From: Kitasatospora azatica KCTC 9699
GTDB lineage: Bacteria; Actinomycetota; Actinomycetes; Streptomycetales; Streptomycetaceae
Reading direction: 5' to 3'
NCBI RefSeq assembly: GCF_000744785.1
Contig: NZ_JQMO01000003.1
Span: 1 to 64,000 of the forward strand
Length of the DNA stretch: 64,000 bases
The notes beneath the pieces are model-generated. The model was not told the origin of the DNA. It saw only the letters and a program-made list of their open reading frames with translations, and made no database searches. Below are positions 51,766 to 59,655 of the stretch, piece after piece (within the stretch, counting starts at the first letter, position 1; each line of letters begins with the position of its first letter). Both the position numbers and the translations under genes were made by a program.

Positions 51766-53685
51766 CTACAACAGCCTCTCAAACCAGCTGAAACGGGATG
51801 TCTCACCCGAACCCGTTACAGAGGGGTGAGCGGTGGCGGCGGGGTCGCCATAGGCGGTGTACGCCAGCCACGTCGGATCCCCGTCTCCACTGGCCGCGGA
51901 CCGGCGTGCCGTCAGAACGGCCTGGCCCAGCGGCTGCCCGTCCGCGAGCGCGGTGTAAAAGGTGGTGGCAAAGGAGCTGGCCTTGTCGCTGCGCACGGCC
52001 CACAGCGTGCCCAGGAAGGCGCCGGCGCCAGCGGAGAGAAACTGCTGGGCCCAACCCATCATCTGGGTGTACTCGGGGATCGCCCCGGCGGAGCGGCAGG
52101 CATTGAGGAAGACGATCGGGTTGTGGCGCGCCAGTGAGCGCCGCGCGGTGGCCCGGTTGAGCATTTCCGGTACGAATGGCCCGCCGACCAAGTCGATGCT
52201 CGATCCCGCCCCGTCCGCTTGGAAGGCGTTGTGGCAAGCGAAGTGGGCGACGCTGGGGCCTCCGGCGTCGACGATCTGCAGGACATCCTCCAGTTTGTCG
52301 GTGGTCTCGCCTGAACCGATGACGGCCTGGACTGCGGCGATCTCTGAGGCCGCATCCTTTGGCTGCCTGGCTGAGACGACGAAGTGTGCGTCTTCCAACC
52401 GGAGGCGGCGCGCACGTCCCTGCCCGCGCGCACGGCGCAGCACAGGAAATCCTTCGACGAGGAAGCCCTGGTCCCGGCCAGGTGCCAGGGGGTAGAGAAG
52501 TTCCCAGGGAATGTTGTCGTCCGCTGCGATCGTGAACGTCGTGATCTGATCCCGTAGCTGCCAGTACTCCTCCTTGATCGCGTCCGGGACCATCTGCAAC
52601 CACAGCCCGGTGCCAACTTCCTCCATCCACCGGCGCGCTGTGCCGGCGGAGTAGGGCGAGCGTCCGACCGCGAGGTCGCGCAGTGTCGCGATGGCCCGCT
52701 CCACAGCATCACCAGGGGCTCCGATCAAGCTCTCGGCATGGACGATCTTCCCCAGGTACGGCTCTGAGATGAACTGGAACGCCGGCCGACCCTCGATATT
52801 GGTGATCTGCAGAGTGACCTCGCCTGGTTCGGCACTCATCCACCCAATCTGGGCTGTCACCCGACGAGATGACCCACCGTGGAGCGCTGACGTCCGGACA
52901 GAGATCTCCACCTCCAACTCACATAAGAACGAGCCGCCCACCCAAGCCGTGAGGCGGATCCGCCGGAGGCCCGCCGCTGTTCCCCGGAACACGAAACGCG
53001 CCCGTGGTGTTTCGCTTGCTAGCGACGTCACGAGCAGTACTTGTTCGGCGGCCTCTTCCGAGACGAGTCCGGCAGAGGGATGGGCCACAATAACGACTGA
53101 AGTGCCATCAGGATTCGAAGGCACCCCCATGCGAACCGCCCGCACCTGCTCCGCTAGGGACTCTCGCCCAACGATGCTGACGATCAGGCTGAACGAGGCT
53201 CCCAGCGGGGCAGCGGAAGGTATCTCGGCGACAAGCAACCGATCCCAGCGGGGTGCGGCGTCACTGGGACGATCTCTACGGGTGTCTCCGACCAGCTCGA
53301 TAGGCGGGACCTGTCGGGGCAGCCCCGCAGGACGACGAGGGGTGTATCCGGCCGGCGGCTCCGGTTCGGGCAGCCCCGGCGGGGGCGACGGCTGGTAATT
53401 GCCGGCACCGACGCTTCCTAAATCGTCACCATCACCCACGAAGACCGACCGGGGGACGCCCAGACGTGTCGCCCGGCCGTCCAGACGTACCGCTATTCGG
53501 TCCCGCCCGGAGGAATCACGGGCGTCGGCCCGCCATCGGATCACCACTCGGACCAGCACAAAGAGCTGAATGGCGATCGTGGCGAACCACCGCGCGTCGG
53601 TTCCCACGCCCAGGACGATCGCCGCGACGGCGCTTGCGCCGAGTAGGAACAACAGCACTGCTCGAAGACGAGTTATCGGGATCAC
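51766..53685 (-). CDS. Membrane-anchored CHAT-domain (caspase-like) protein (639 aa)
   Basis: Two N-terminal membrane segments (about residues 9-28 and 34-49; LRAVLLFLLGASAVAAIVLG, ATIAIQLFVLVRVVI) precede a Pro-rich linker, a beta-rich middle (about 150-320, with RIRLTAWVGGSFLCELEVEI) and a C-terminal CHAT protease. Catalytic His is H485 in SVAHFACHNAF and catalytic Cys is C530 in IVFLNACRSAGAIPEY. The last segment (AYGDPAATAH) is also CHAT-typical. CHAT proteases are caspase/separase relatives used in bacterial programmed cell death and defence. No STAND gene is adjacent, but the NACHT-WD40 gene lies about 11.5 kb away. Confidence 0.9.
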   Translation of the reverse strand: MIPITRLRAVLLFLLGASAVAAIVLGVGTDARWFATIAIQLFVLVRVVIRWRADARDSSGRDRIAVRLDGRATRLGVPRSVFVGDGDDLGSVGAGNYQPSPPPGLPEPEPPAGYTPRRPAGLPRQVPPIELVGDTRRDRPSDAAPRWDRLLVAEIPSAAPLGASFSLIVSIVGRESLAEQVRAVRMGVPSNPDGTSVVIVAHPSAGLVSEEAAEQVLLVTSLASETPRARFVFRGTAAGLRRIRLTAWVGGSFLCELEVEISVRTSALHGGSSRRVTAQIGWMSAEPGEVTLQITNIEGRPAFQFISEPYLGKIVHAESLIGAPGDAVERAIATLRDLAVGRSPYSAGTARRWMEEVGTGLWLQMVPDAIKEEYWQLRDQITTFTIAADDNIPWELLYPLAPGRDQGFLVEGFPVLRRARGQGRARRLRLEDAHFVVSARQPKDAASEIAAVQAVIGSGETTDKLEDVLQIVDAGGPSVAHFACHNAFQADGAGSSIDLVGGPFVPEMLNRATARRSLARHNPIVFLNACRSAGAIPEYTQMMGWAQQFLSAGAGAFLGTLWAVRSDKASSFATTFYTALADGQPLGQAVLTARRSAASGDGDPTWLAYTAYGDPAATAHPSVTGSGETSRFSWFERLL

Positions 53686-53831
53686 CAGTCGAACCCAAGC
53701 CAGGAGGGGATCAGCATCATCTCATCAGCGCCTGGCCCGCGTTGGTGGTATGAGTCACCCAACACACCGCCATCGACGCCATATGCTCAACTCGCCAGGT
53801 CAACCGCTCATCCGCCAACTGAAGCGCTCAG

Positions 53832-53966
53832 TCACAAGAACTGGGAGACGAGGGAAGCGTCGCGGCCGAGCATCCGGGCGACCTGGCGCTTGGTGTAGCC
53901 CTGGTCAAGGAGTTGCTGGGTCAACCGGGCGGCTTCGTTCGGGTTGTTCGGGTCGGCCGGGCTCAC
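53832..53966 (-). CDS. 44-aa helix-turn-helix peptide, possibly a truncated regulator
   Basis: GTG 53966 overlaps the stop of the upstream recombinase-derived gene (GTGA). The peptide MSPADPNNPNEAARLTQQLL (GTG read as Met) continues DQGYTKRQVARMLGRDASLV then SQFL before a stop. The helix-turn-helix resembles the N-terminus of larger plasmid-type DNA-binding proteins in which the sequence would continue; here it stops at once, so it may be a truncated gene. Confidence 0.55.
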   Translation of the reverse strand: MSPADPNNPNEAARLTQQLLDQGYTKRQVARMLGRDASLVSQFL

Positions 53967-54640
53967 TGGTCAGTCCCCTTCTCGGCGAGTTCGGCGCGGC
54001 CCAGGCCGCGCAGCTTGAGGTACTGCTCCTGGCTGGTCGGGTGCTGGATGGGCCCGGTGAGGTGGCCCTTGAGGAGGTAGTCGCCCACCTCGCCCCGGTA
54101 CGGCCAGGGCTGGCGCTCGGTCAGGGCGATGCCGTCCGTGCCGAAGTAGACGACCGTGCCGGGCTTGGCGTGCAGCGCCCCGGCGTAGCCGATGACCTCC
54201 TTGCCCTGCCGGTACTTCATGTCCAACAGCGCCGCCCGCGCCCCCGACCACACGTACGCCGCCCACTCGGGGTGCGCGTACCGGTCGCGGGAGAACCCGG
54301 CCTGCCGCTGCCAGGTCGCAACCTGATCGTCCTGGCCGAGGATCTCCACCCCGGCCGGGAGCGCCTCGCCGACCGGCGTGGTGCCGGAGACCAGACGCGG
54401 CCGCTGCGCGAAGGCGCCCAGGCCGAACAGCAGCACGCTGCGGACCGCGCCCTTGAGTTCGGGCACGTAGTTGTAGATGGTGTTGCGGGAGACGCCGAGG
54501 AGCTTGGCGATCGAGGTGACGGTGTTCTCCGGGCGGGCGAGTAGGTCGCGGGCGTGACGTACCTGCTCCTCGGTCATCGCCGGCGGGCGGCCGAGTCGGG
54601 TGCCGCGGGCGCGGGCGGCGTCCAGGCCCTCGAATGCGTT
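53963..54640 (-). pseudogene. Serine-recombinase C-terminus fused to an unknown domain
   Basis: The open frame has a serine-recombinase tail (FEGLDAARARGTRLGRPPAM, TEEQVRHARDLLARPENTVT, SIAKLLGVSRNTIYNYVPEL, the Hin-like HTH). It continues in frame into about 160 residues of unknown type (GAVRSVLLFGLGAFAQRPRL, WQRQAGFSRDRYAHPEWAAY, VWSGARAALLDMKYRQGKEV, YAGALHAKPGTVVYFGTDG). No start codon is credible, since the catalytic part is in another frame (54639-54955). Whether the downstream domain is a natural fusion is uncertain; its codon bias is strong to the stop, and the next gene is GTGA-coupled. Confidence 0.6.
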
Positions 54641-54955
54641 ACGCGGCCAGGTCGAAGACAGTGTCCTTGACCTGACTGCCCAGGTCACAGTCACGCTTGA
54701 TCGGCAAGCTTGAGATAACCGCCAGGGCCGCGAACACGTGGAAGACCAGGCGTCCGCCGGGCGTGGTCGTGTCGAGCGCCTCGTGGAGCGAGGTGAAGCC
54801 GACGCCACGCTTGCGCAGGCCGGACACAATCGCGATGAGGTCCTGGATGGAGCGGCCGAGCCGGTCCAGCGACGGGACGACGAGGGTGTCGCCCTCGCGC
54901 AGGTAGTCGAGGGCCTTCCACAGTTCCTCGCGTTCCGACCTACTGGTCACCCGTC
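54639..54955 (-). pseudogene. Serine-recombinase catalytic-domain fragment
   Basis: The minus frame reads EREELWKALDYLREGDTLVV, PSLDRLGRSIQDLIAIVSGL and RKRGVGFTSLHEALDTTTPG, the middle of a resolvase/invertase domain (D-R-x-x-R motif present as DRLGRS). The N-terminal strand with the active-site Ser is missing, cut at about 54955 by the AraC gene. The helix that should join it to the HTH is replaced by IKRDCDLGSQVKDTVFDLAA before a stop at 54639. Confidence 0.75.
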
Positions 54956-55794
54956 GGCCGCCTACGGAGCAATCGCTGCAGAGTCTGCTGGCGATACTGC
55001 GACGGGGAGCAGCCGACGTCTCGACGGAATGCGGTAGCGAAGTGTTTGGGATTGGGATAGCCGCATTTTTGGCCGATGGATGCCACGCTGTCGTCACTGT
55101 GCTCAAGTAACCAGCGGGCTCGGTCGGTCCGGAGCCGGGTGAGGAACTGGTGTGGGGTTTTCCCGGTGGATGCGGTGAATGCCCGGATGAAGTGGAATCG
55201 GCTCAATTTGGCCACTCGTGCCAAATCCTCTAGGGCGACGGAGTCAGCAAGGTGTTCCTGAAAGTAGGAGATCACAGTGGCCAGTCTGTGAAGTGATAGG
55301 GCACCGACACTGACGGCCGACTCCGATGGTTGCTGTAACAGCATGTGTGAAGCCAGAAATTGCATGAGTGTCGCTACGCACGCCTCCTCGGCACCCATGT
55401 CCTGTGCGCGCGCCAGATTCGTTGCCAGCAATGCGACCAAAGGGTCCTGCTGCGGAGTTTTCTGGAGGGCTTGCATGCGACGTCTGCCTAGTCCATGTCC
55501 GGCGAAGTGTGCAAATATAGCTGAGGATAAGAGGATTCGCGTGATCTCCACTGGTTGGAGCGAATGCCAAAGTAGAACAGATGTCTGGCCGGGTGGTGAC
55601 AGCCAGGCGGCCCCGTCAGTGATATCGACGGCCTGTGTACCATGCTCGACTCCGTCCCTTTCCATGCGAAGCCGTCCCTGATTGATTAAGGTGATACCGA
55701 AACGGTCCGACACGAGTTGCAGCCGCCCTCCCTTCTGTTCGGGGACCAGTATGTGCTCAACGGATAGAGACTTCCATTTGCTCAACGGGTGCAT
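54940..55794 (-). CDS. AraC-family transcriptional regulator (284 aa)
   Basis: The C-terminal double helix-turn-helix is clear: VALEDLARVAKLSRFHFIRA, FTASTGKTPHQFLTRLRTDR and SIGQKCGYPNPKHFATAFRR, ending SPSQYRQQTL. The N-terminal 150 residues form a cupin-like sensor (GITLINQGRLRMERDGVEHG). Codon use is less GC-extreme than the neighbours (many T/A third positions), suggesting acquisition from another actinobacterium or relative. It lies 486 nt downstream of the flavodoxin-like gene on the same strand, which it may regulate. Confidence 0.92.
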   Translation of the reverse strand: MHPLSKWKSLSVEHILVPEQKGGRLQLVSDRFGITLINQGRLRMERDGVEHGTQAVDITDGAAWLSPPGQTSVLLWHSLQPVEITRILLSSAIFAHFAGHGLGRRRMQALQKTPQQDPLVALLATNLARAQDMGAEEACVATLMQFLASHMLLQQPSESAVSVGALSLHRLATVISYFQEHLADSVALEDLARVAKLSRFHFIRAFTASTGKTPHQFLTRLRTDRARWLLEHSDDSVASIGQKCGYPNPKHFATAFRRDVGCSPSQYRQQTLQRLLRRRPTGDQ

Positions 55795-56279
55795 CTCCAG
55801 CGAACTCTGGCGGGGGCGTGATTGTGTCTCGCTAAAGCTTCACGAGTCTCGCGTCGGCAGTAGTGCATGGCCCTCGCGTGCACAGTTGGCGCGACCGCAG
55901 TCAAGCATTCGTTGCTCTCCTGCCTGTTGTTGCCGAATTGTCGGCAGGCTGGCCGCCCTTTGGGCGGCGGTCCTTTGGCATCGACGATTTTCATGCTGCG
56001 CCGCCAGCGTGATCGCTTCCGCTGCCTGGAGGCCGTTGAAGATCGCGAGCGGCTCCGCACTTCGCTATGCCGGGTCTTCGAACTTGAGGGGGGTGCTGTG
56101 GTGACGGACAGGCTTGCCGGTCACGTTGCGCGAAGCAGTGAGGGTGCGGGCGCCCGGGAAACAAGTCGCCCGCGATCCTTCGTGGTCCTGGTTGTTCTCC
56201 ATGCAATCGATCATGAAACCCTGGGAACGGTCTAAACGATCATTTCGGGTTCCTTCATTGCTTACTTCGACATCGTTTC
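55795..56279. other. Lower-GC intergenic region, no supportable gene
   Basis: About 485 bp, clearly less GC-rich than the window average. Open frames at 55782-56060 (minus) and 55867-56235 (plus) have no recognisable content. Confidence 0.4.
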
Positions 56280-56981
56280 TCAGCGATATTCCGGGTTCTG
56301 GAAGTCGAACCGGCACCCGGCGTCCCACTGCGACCGCTGGTTCCCGTGCGCCAGGACACCACCGGCGTCCTTGAGCAGCCGGGCCAGATGCAACAGGTTC
56401 CACGTCATGAACGTGGTGTTCCTGTTGGTGAAGTCGTTGGTGGGACCGCCGGAGCCGGGGTCGAGATAGGACGGGCCTGGTCCGGCTTCTCCGATCCAGC
56501 CCGCGTCCGCCTGCGGCGGGATCGTGTATCCCAGGTGCTGCAGGCTGTACAGGACGTTCATGGCGCAGTGCTTGACGCCGTCCTCGTAGCCGGTGATCAG
56601 GCAGCCGCCCACCCGCCCGTAGTACGCGTACTGGCCAGCGTCGTTGAGCAGGCTCGAGCAGGCGTAGAGCCGCTCGATGACCAGCTTGGTGACCGAGCTG
56701 TTGTCACCCAGCCAGATCGGCCCGGCGATGACGAGGATGTCGGCGGCCATCACCTGCTGGTAGATCGACGGCCACGCGTCGCGTTCCCAGCCGTGCTCGG
56801 TCATGTCCGGCCACACCCCGGTGGCTATCTCATGGTCGATCGGCCGCACGTGCTCGACCTGGACATCCTGCTTCTCCATGATCCGCGCACTGAGGTCGAT
56901 CAGACCCTGCGTGTGGCTGCGCTCCGGGCTCTTCTTCAGCGTGCAGTTGAGGAACAGTGCACGCAGGTCGTCATCGCTCAT
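56280..56981 (-). CDS. Flavodoxin-like NAD(P)H-dependent FMN reductase (233 aa)
   Basis: Begins with LRALFLNCTLKKSPERSHTQ, the first strand and FMN-phosphate loop of the NADPH-dependent FMN reductase family. It then has AADILVIAGPIWLGDNSSVT and YYGRVGGCLITGYEDGVKHC, which frame the flavin site. The C-terminus carries NTTFMTWNLLHLARLL, usual for this subgroup. ATG 56981 is very close to GAGGAG, so a slightly later start is conceivable. Same strand as the AraC gene downstream. Confidence 0.9.
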   Translation of the reverse strand: MSDDDLRALFLNCTLKKSPERSHTQGLIDLSARIMEKQDVQVEHVRPIDHEIATGVWPDMTEHGWERDAWPSIYQQVMAADILVIAGPIWLGDNSSVTKLVIERLYACSSLLNDAGQYAYYGRVGGCLITGYEDGVKHCAMNVLYSLQHLGYTIPPQADAGWIGEAGPGPSYLDPGSGGPTNDFTNRNTTFMTWNLLHLARLLKDAGGVLAHGNQRSQWDAGCRFDFQNPEYR

Positions 56982-57072
56982 ACTCCTCAGTGCGGCCGGT
57001 GCCTCGAACGTTACGACCTTGGGTGAAATTGGGGTCTGGGCGTGTTGGCCTGGCGGTTCGGCTGGCGGGTGA

Positions 57073-58116
57073 TCAGCAGACGGTGTCGCGGGCGAGGACG
57101 AGTTCGGTGCTCGTCCGGCGGCGGGTCGGGCGTCGTGCGGAGCGGTCGGAGACCAGCCCGGCGATGGCCAGGTGGGTTTGCGGGTAGTCCTCCCGACGCC
57201 CGGTGTACCGCTGGAGGGGCCGCCACTGCTTGTACTCGGCGTTGGTGTGCTCCACGCAGATCCGCGCCGAGGACTGGCGTCGCCGCATCTCGCGCCAGGC
57301 GCGCTTGTCTCCGTCGCAGGCGTCCCCGGCCGGCTTCTTCGGAGGGGCGCTGACCTGGCCGGGGAACTCCTTGGCCAGGCCCTGGTATCCCGAGTCGACC
57401 TCGGCTTTCACCGCCGGATACTGCTGGAACTGCTCGGCGATGCCCTCGGTGCGAACAGCGGTCTGGTCGTGCATGCGGCCCGGGCGGACGACGCCGGAGA
57501 AGAGGGTGCGGCCCGGGCGGACGACGCCGGAGAAGAGGGTGCGGCCCGGGCGGACGACGCCGGAGAAGAGGGTGCGGCCCTGGTGGTCGCTGAAGGTGGT
57601 GGTCTTGATCGTGTTCTGCTTCTTCTTGCCGGACACGAACGCCTTGCGGCCCGGGCGCCCCGCGCGCGGGCGTCGGACCTGCACCTCGGTGCCGTCGATG
57701 CGCAGGTCCACGCCTTCGGCATCGGCATAGGCGAAGACATCTTCCAAGGTCCGCAGTCTGAGGCCGGGCCGGTCGGGCACCGCGAAGCCGCGGGCTGCGA
57801 GGAGAGGCCTGACCTGGCGGATCGCGGCGGAGACCGTGGAGCGGTCCACCCGGTACAGCTCGGCCAGGGCGGCGTGCGGCAGGCCGAGCCGCAGGTGGAC
57901 GAGGGTGACCAGCAGCCGGTCGACGAACTCCAGCTTCGGCTTGCGCCCAGCGCCCTCCGCCCGGTGCCGCTTGCCGCCCCGCTGCCGATCAAGGGCCGAC
58001 TCACGCCGGGCCCACCAACGCGGCGACAACTCCTCGATCAAATCGCCGAGATGTGCGCGAGAGACCCCGGACGGGGCAGGATGGGAGCAGGCCGCACGGG
58101 CCCAGGTAAGCGTCAC
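57073..58116 (-). CDS. IS5-superfamily (DDE_Tnp_4) transposase with internal triplication (347 aa)
   Basis: The HTH_Tnp_4-like N-terminus reads GRKPKLEFVDRLLVTLVHLR and AELYRVDRSTVSAAIRQVRP. Catalytic residues: D in DLRIDGTEVQVRRPRAGRPG, D in VKAEVDSGYQGLAKEFPGQV and E in ARICVEHTNAEYKQWRPLQR. Between the first two lies a 33-bp in-frame triplication encoding GRTLFSGVVRP three times; the family normally has one copy. TTGGGTGA occurs facing inward near 57020 and near 58130 and may mark the element's ends, but the match is short. Activity with the inserted 22 residues is uncertain. Confidence 0.85.
   Translation of the reverse strand: MTLTWARAACSHPAPSGVSRAHLGDLIEELSPRWWARRESALDRQRGGKRHRAEGAGRKPKLEFVDRLLVTLVHLRLGLPHAALAELYRVDRSTVSAAIRQVRPLLAARGFAVPDRPGLRLRTLEDVFAYADAEGVDLRIDGTEVQVRRPRAGRPGRKAFVSGKKKQNTIKTTTFSDHQGRTLFSGVVRPGRTLFSGVVRPGRTLFSGVVRPGRMHDQTAVRTEGIAEQFQQYPAVKAEVDSGYQGLAKEFPGQVSAPPKKPAGDACDGDKRAWREMRRRQSSARICVEHTNAEYKQWRPLQRYTGRREDYPQTHLAIAGLVSDRSARRPTRRRTSTELVLARDTVC
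57481..57579. repeat. 33-bp in-frame tandem triplication within the transposase gene
   Basis: Three identical copies at 57481-57513, 57514-57546 and 57547-57579 (unit begins CGGGCGGACGACGCCGGAGA). They encode GRTLFSGVVRP three times on the minus strand. Confidence 0.95.
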
Positions 58117-58231
58117 AACTCACCCAACCCGTGCGGCCCTTCTCACGTTACGGCCCCACCAGCACCGGGACTCTTCATCCCCAGGTTGTAAGCTGATCCT
58201 CCCTGTTGACGGTGGGCAAGGAGCGAAACGA

Positions 58232-58915
58232 ATGGCGGGCGCCCGCGAATTACCGCCGGACGAGGCACTGGTCGAGCGTCTGCGTGACGGTGACGAGGAG
58301 GCATTCGCCCTGGTGCTGGACACCTGGTCGGGTGGGATGCTGCAACTGGCCATGTCGTTCGTGTCGACCAAGGCGACCGCGGAGGAGGTCGTCCAGGACA
58401 CATGGCTGGCGGTCATCAAGGGGATCAGCGATTTCGAGGGCCGTTCGGCCCTGAAAACATGGGTGTTTCGGATTCTGATCAACACGGCCAAGGGGCGCGG
58501 TGCCAAGGAGAGCAGGACCGTTCCCTTCGCCAGTCTGCTGCCCGAGGAGGAGGGGCCGACGGTGGAGGCCTCACGGTTCCGCGACCCGGGCGAGCGACAT
58601 GCCGGACACTGGGCCATCGGGCGGGAGCCGCGGAATTGGCACATTCCCGAGGACTACGTGCTGCGTGGTGAGGTCCGCGAGTTGATAGGGCAGGCGCTCG
58701 ACGAGCTCCCGTCCCGCCTCCGCACGGTGGTCACACTCCGCGATCTCGCAGGGTACGGCTCGGAGGAAGTGTGCTCCCTGCTCGGGATCTCGCCCGGCAA
58801 CCAGCGGGTCCTTCTCCATCGGGCCAGGGCCACCCTTCGGCGTAGGCTGGAGGACTACTTGTCCGATGCCCATGACGTTGCGGGAGCGAGGGGGGACGAC
58901 CGTGAACTGTGTTGA
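58232..58915 (+). CDS. ECF sigma-70 factor (227 aa)
   Basis: Region 2 is seen in LRDGDEEAFALVLDTWSGGM, AEEVVQDTWLAVIKGISDFE and LKTWVFRILINTAKGR; region 4 in LPSRLRTVVTLRDLAGYGSE, EVCSLLGISPGNQRVLLHRA and RATLRRRLEDYL. A 50-residue insertion (PEEEGPTVEASRFRDPGERH) links the two, as in some actinobacterial ECF groups. AAGGAG lies 8-13 nt before the ATG. The downstream anti-sigma gene overlaps by 14 nt, a classic sigma/anti-sigma pair. Confidence 0.95.
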   Translation: MAGARELPPDEALVERLRDGDEEAFALVLDTWSGGMLQLAMSFVSTKATAEEVVQDTWLAVIKGISDFEGRSALKTWVFRILINTAKGRGAKESRTVPFASLLPEEEGPTVEASRFRDPGERHAGHWAIGREPRNWHIPEDYVLRGEVRELIGQALDELPSRLRTVVTLRDLAGYGSEEVCSLLGISPGNQRVLLHRARATLRRRLEDYLSDAHDVAGARGDDRELC

Positions 58916-59132
58916 ATTCGTGGAACTGGTGACCGATTTCCTCGGGGGCGCTTTGTCCGTAGCGGACGAGCGGCGATTCGTCGAGCACTTGGCGGAGTGC
59001 GACGGCTGCGAACGCTACCTGGATCAGTTCCGTCAGACGATCGCCATCACTGGCGAACTGACCCCGGACAGTATTTCACCCGACGCCAGGCAGCAACTGC
59101 TCACTGCCTTCAGGGACTGGCGGCGGCCGTGA
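58902..59132 (+). CDS. Zinc-type anti-sigma factor, cytoplasmic (76 aa)
   Basis: GTG 58902 with GGGGGGA 6-12 nt upstream. The ZAS/zf-HC2 signature H-x3-C-x2-C is present as RRFVEHLAECDGCERYLDQF, preceded by VNCVEFVELVTDFLGGALSV. It lacks any membrane segment, so it should be a soluble, possibly redox- or metal-responsive anti-sigma factor that holds the product of the overlapping sigma gene. Confidence 0.9.
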   Translation: MNCVEFVELVTDFLGGALSVADERRFVEHLAECDGCERYLDQFRQTIAITGELTPDSISPDARQQLLTAFRDWRRP

Positions 59133-59236
59133 TCTCCCGCCGCCTGCGGTAGGACTTGTCGAGAACCCAAGCTGCCACGTACACCGGAGTGCCAGGTCAC
59201 CGCCTGGCCTACCCTGCACCGACCAATCAGTCCGTT

Positions 59237-59278
59237 GCTCCCGCGGCGGTTCCTTCAGCTCCCGCGGCGGTTCCTTCA
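59237..59278. repeat. Two exact 21-bp tandem repeats
   Basis: The unit begins GCTCCCGCGGCGGTTCCTTC; copies at 59237-59257 and 59258-59278. They lie in the otherwise gene-free stretch 59133-59655. Confidence 0.9.
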
Positions 59279-59529
59279 GGGCGTGCCGCCGCCCATGCGG
59301 GGGTACGGGGCGGGCCGCGACAAGTCGGCCGTCCTTGATCTGGCAGCCCGTCAGGGGTGAACGGCTGGATCCACGCGGTCGTCCACGGATGTTCCTCGTC
59401 CTCGTCGGCGCACCTGCGCCCACGGATTTGCAAGGCTCACGACGCGCTTCCCCTTCGTCGGACGTGAGCGGGGCAACTGTGGTCTTGCCGGGTGGTGTTG
59501 AGCGACGTTCGCTGTGGTGATCTGTCCGG

Positions 59530-59629
59530 GGTCGATCGCGGTCAGGATTCCGTGCCTGGTCAGGCGCTTGAGCTTGGTGCGGATGTCAGTCCACACGATC
59601 GAGCGATCAGAAAACCGGCAGAAGGTCAC
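59530..59629 (-). pseudogene. Remnant of an IS-associated winged-helix protein
   Basis: The minus strand encodes WTDIRTKLKRLTRHGILTAI and DPGQITTA, similar in pattern to GVRSKMKRLADHGWATEPTP / GRFTLA of the protein at 49593-50159. Only the wing and recognition helix survive. Confidence 0.4.
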
Positions 59630-59655
59630 ATTCCGCTCTCTGAGGTCCGGCGGAC

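Noticed and set aside
55867-56235. 122-residue plus-strand frame in the lower-GC gap near AraC
   Set aside because: Composition is random-looking with scattered Cys/Arg, no ribosome site and no homology I can recognise.
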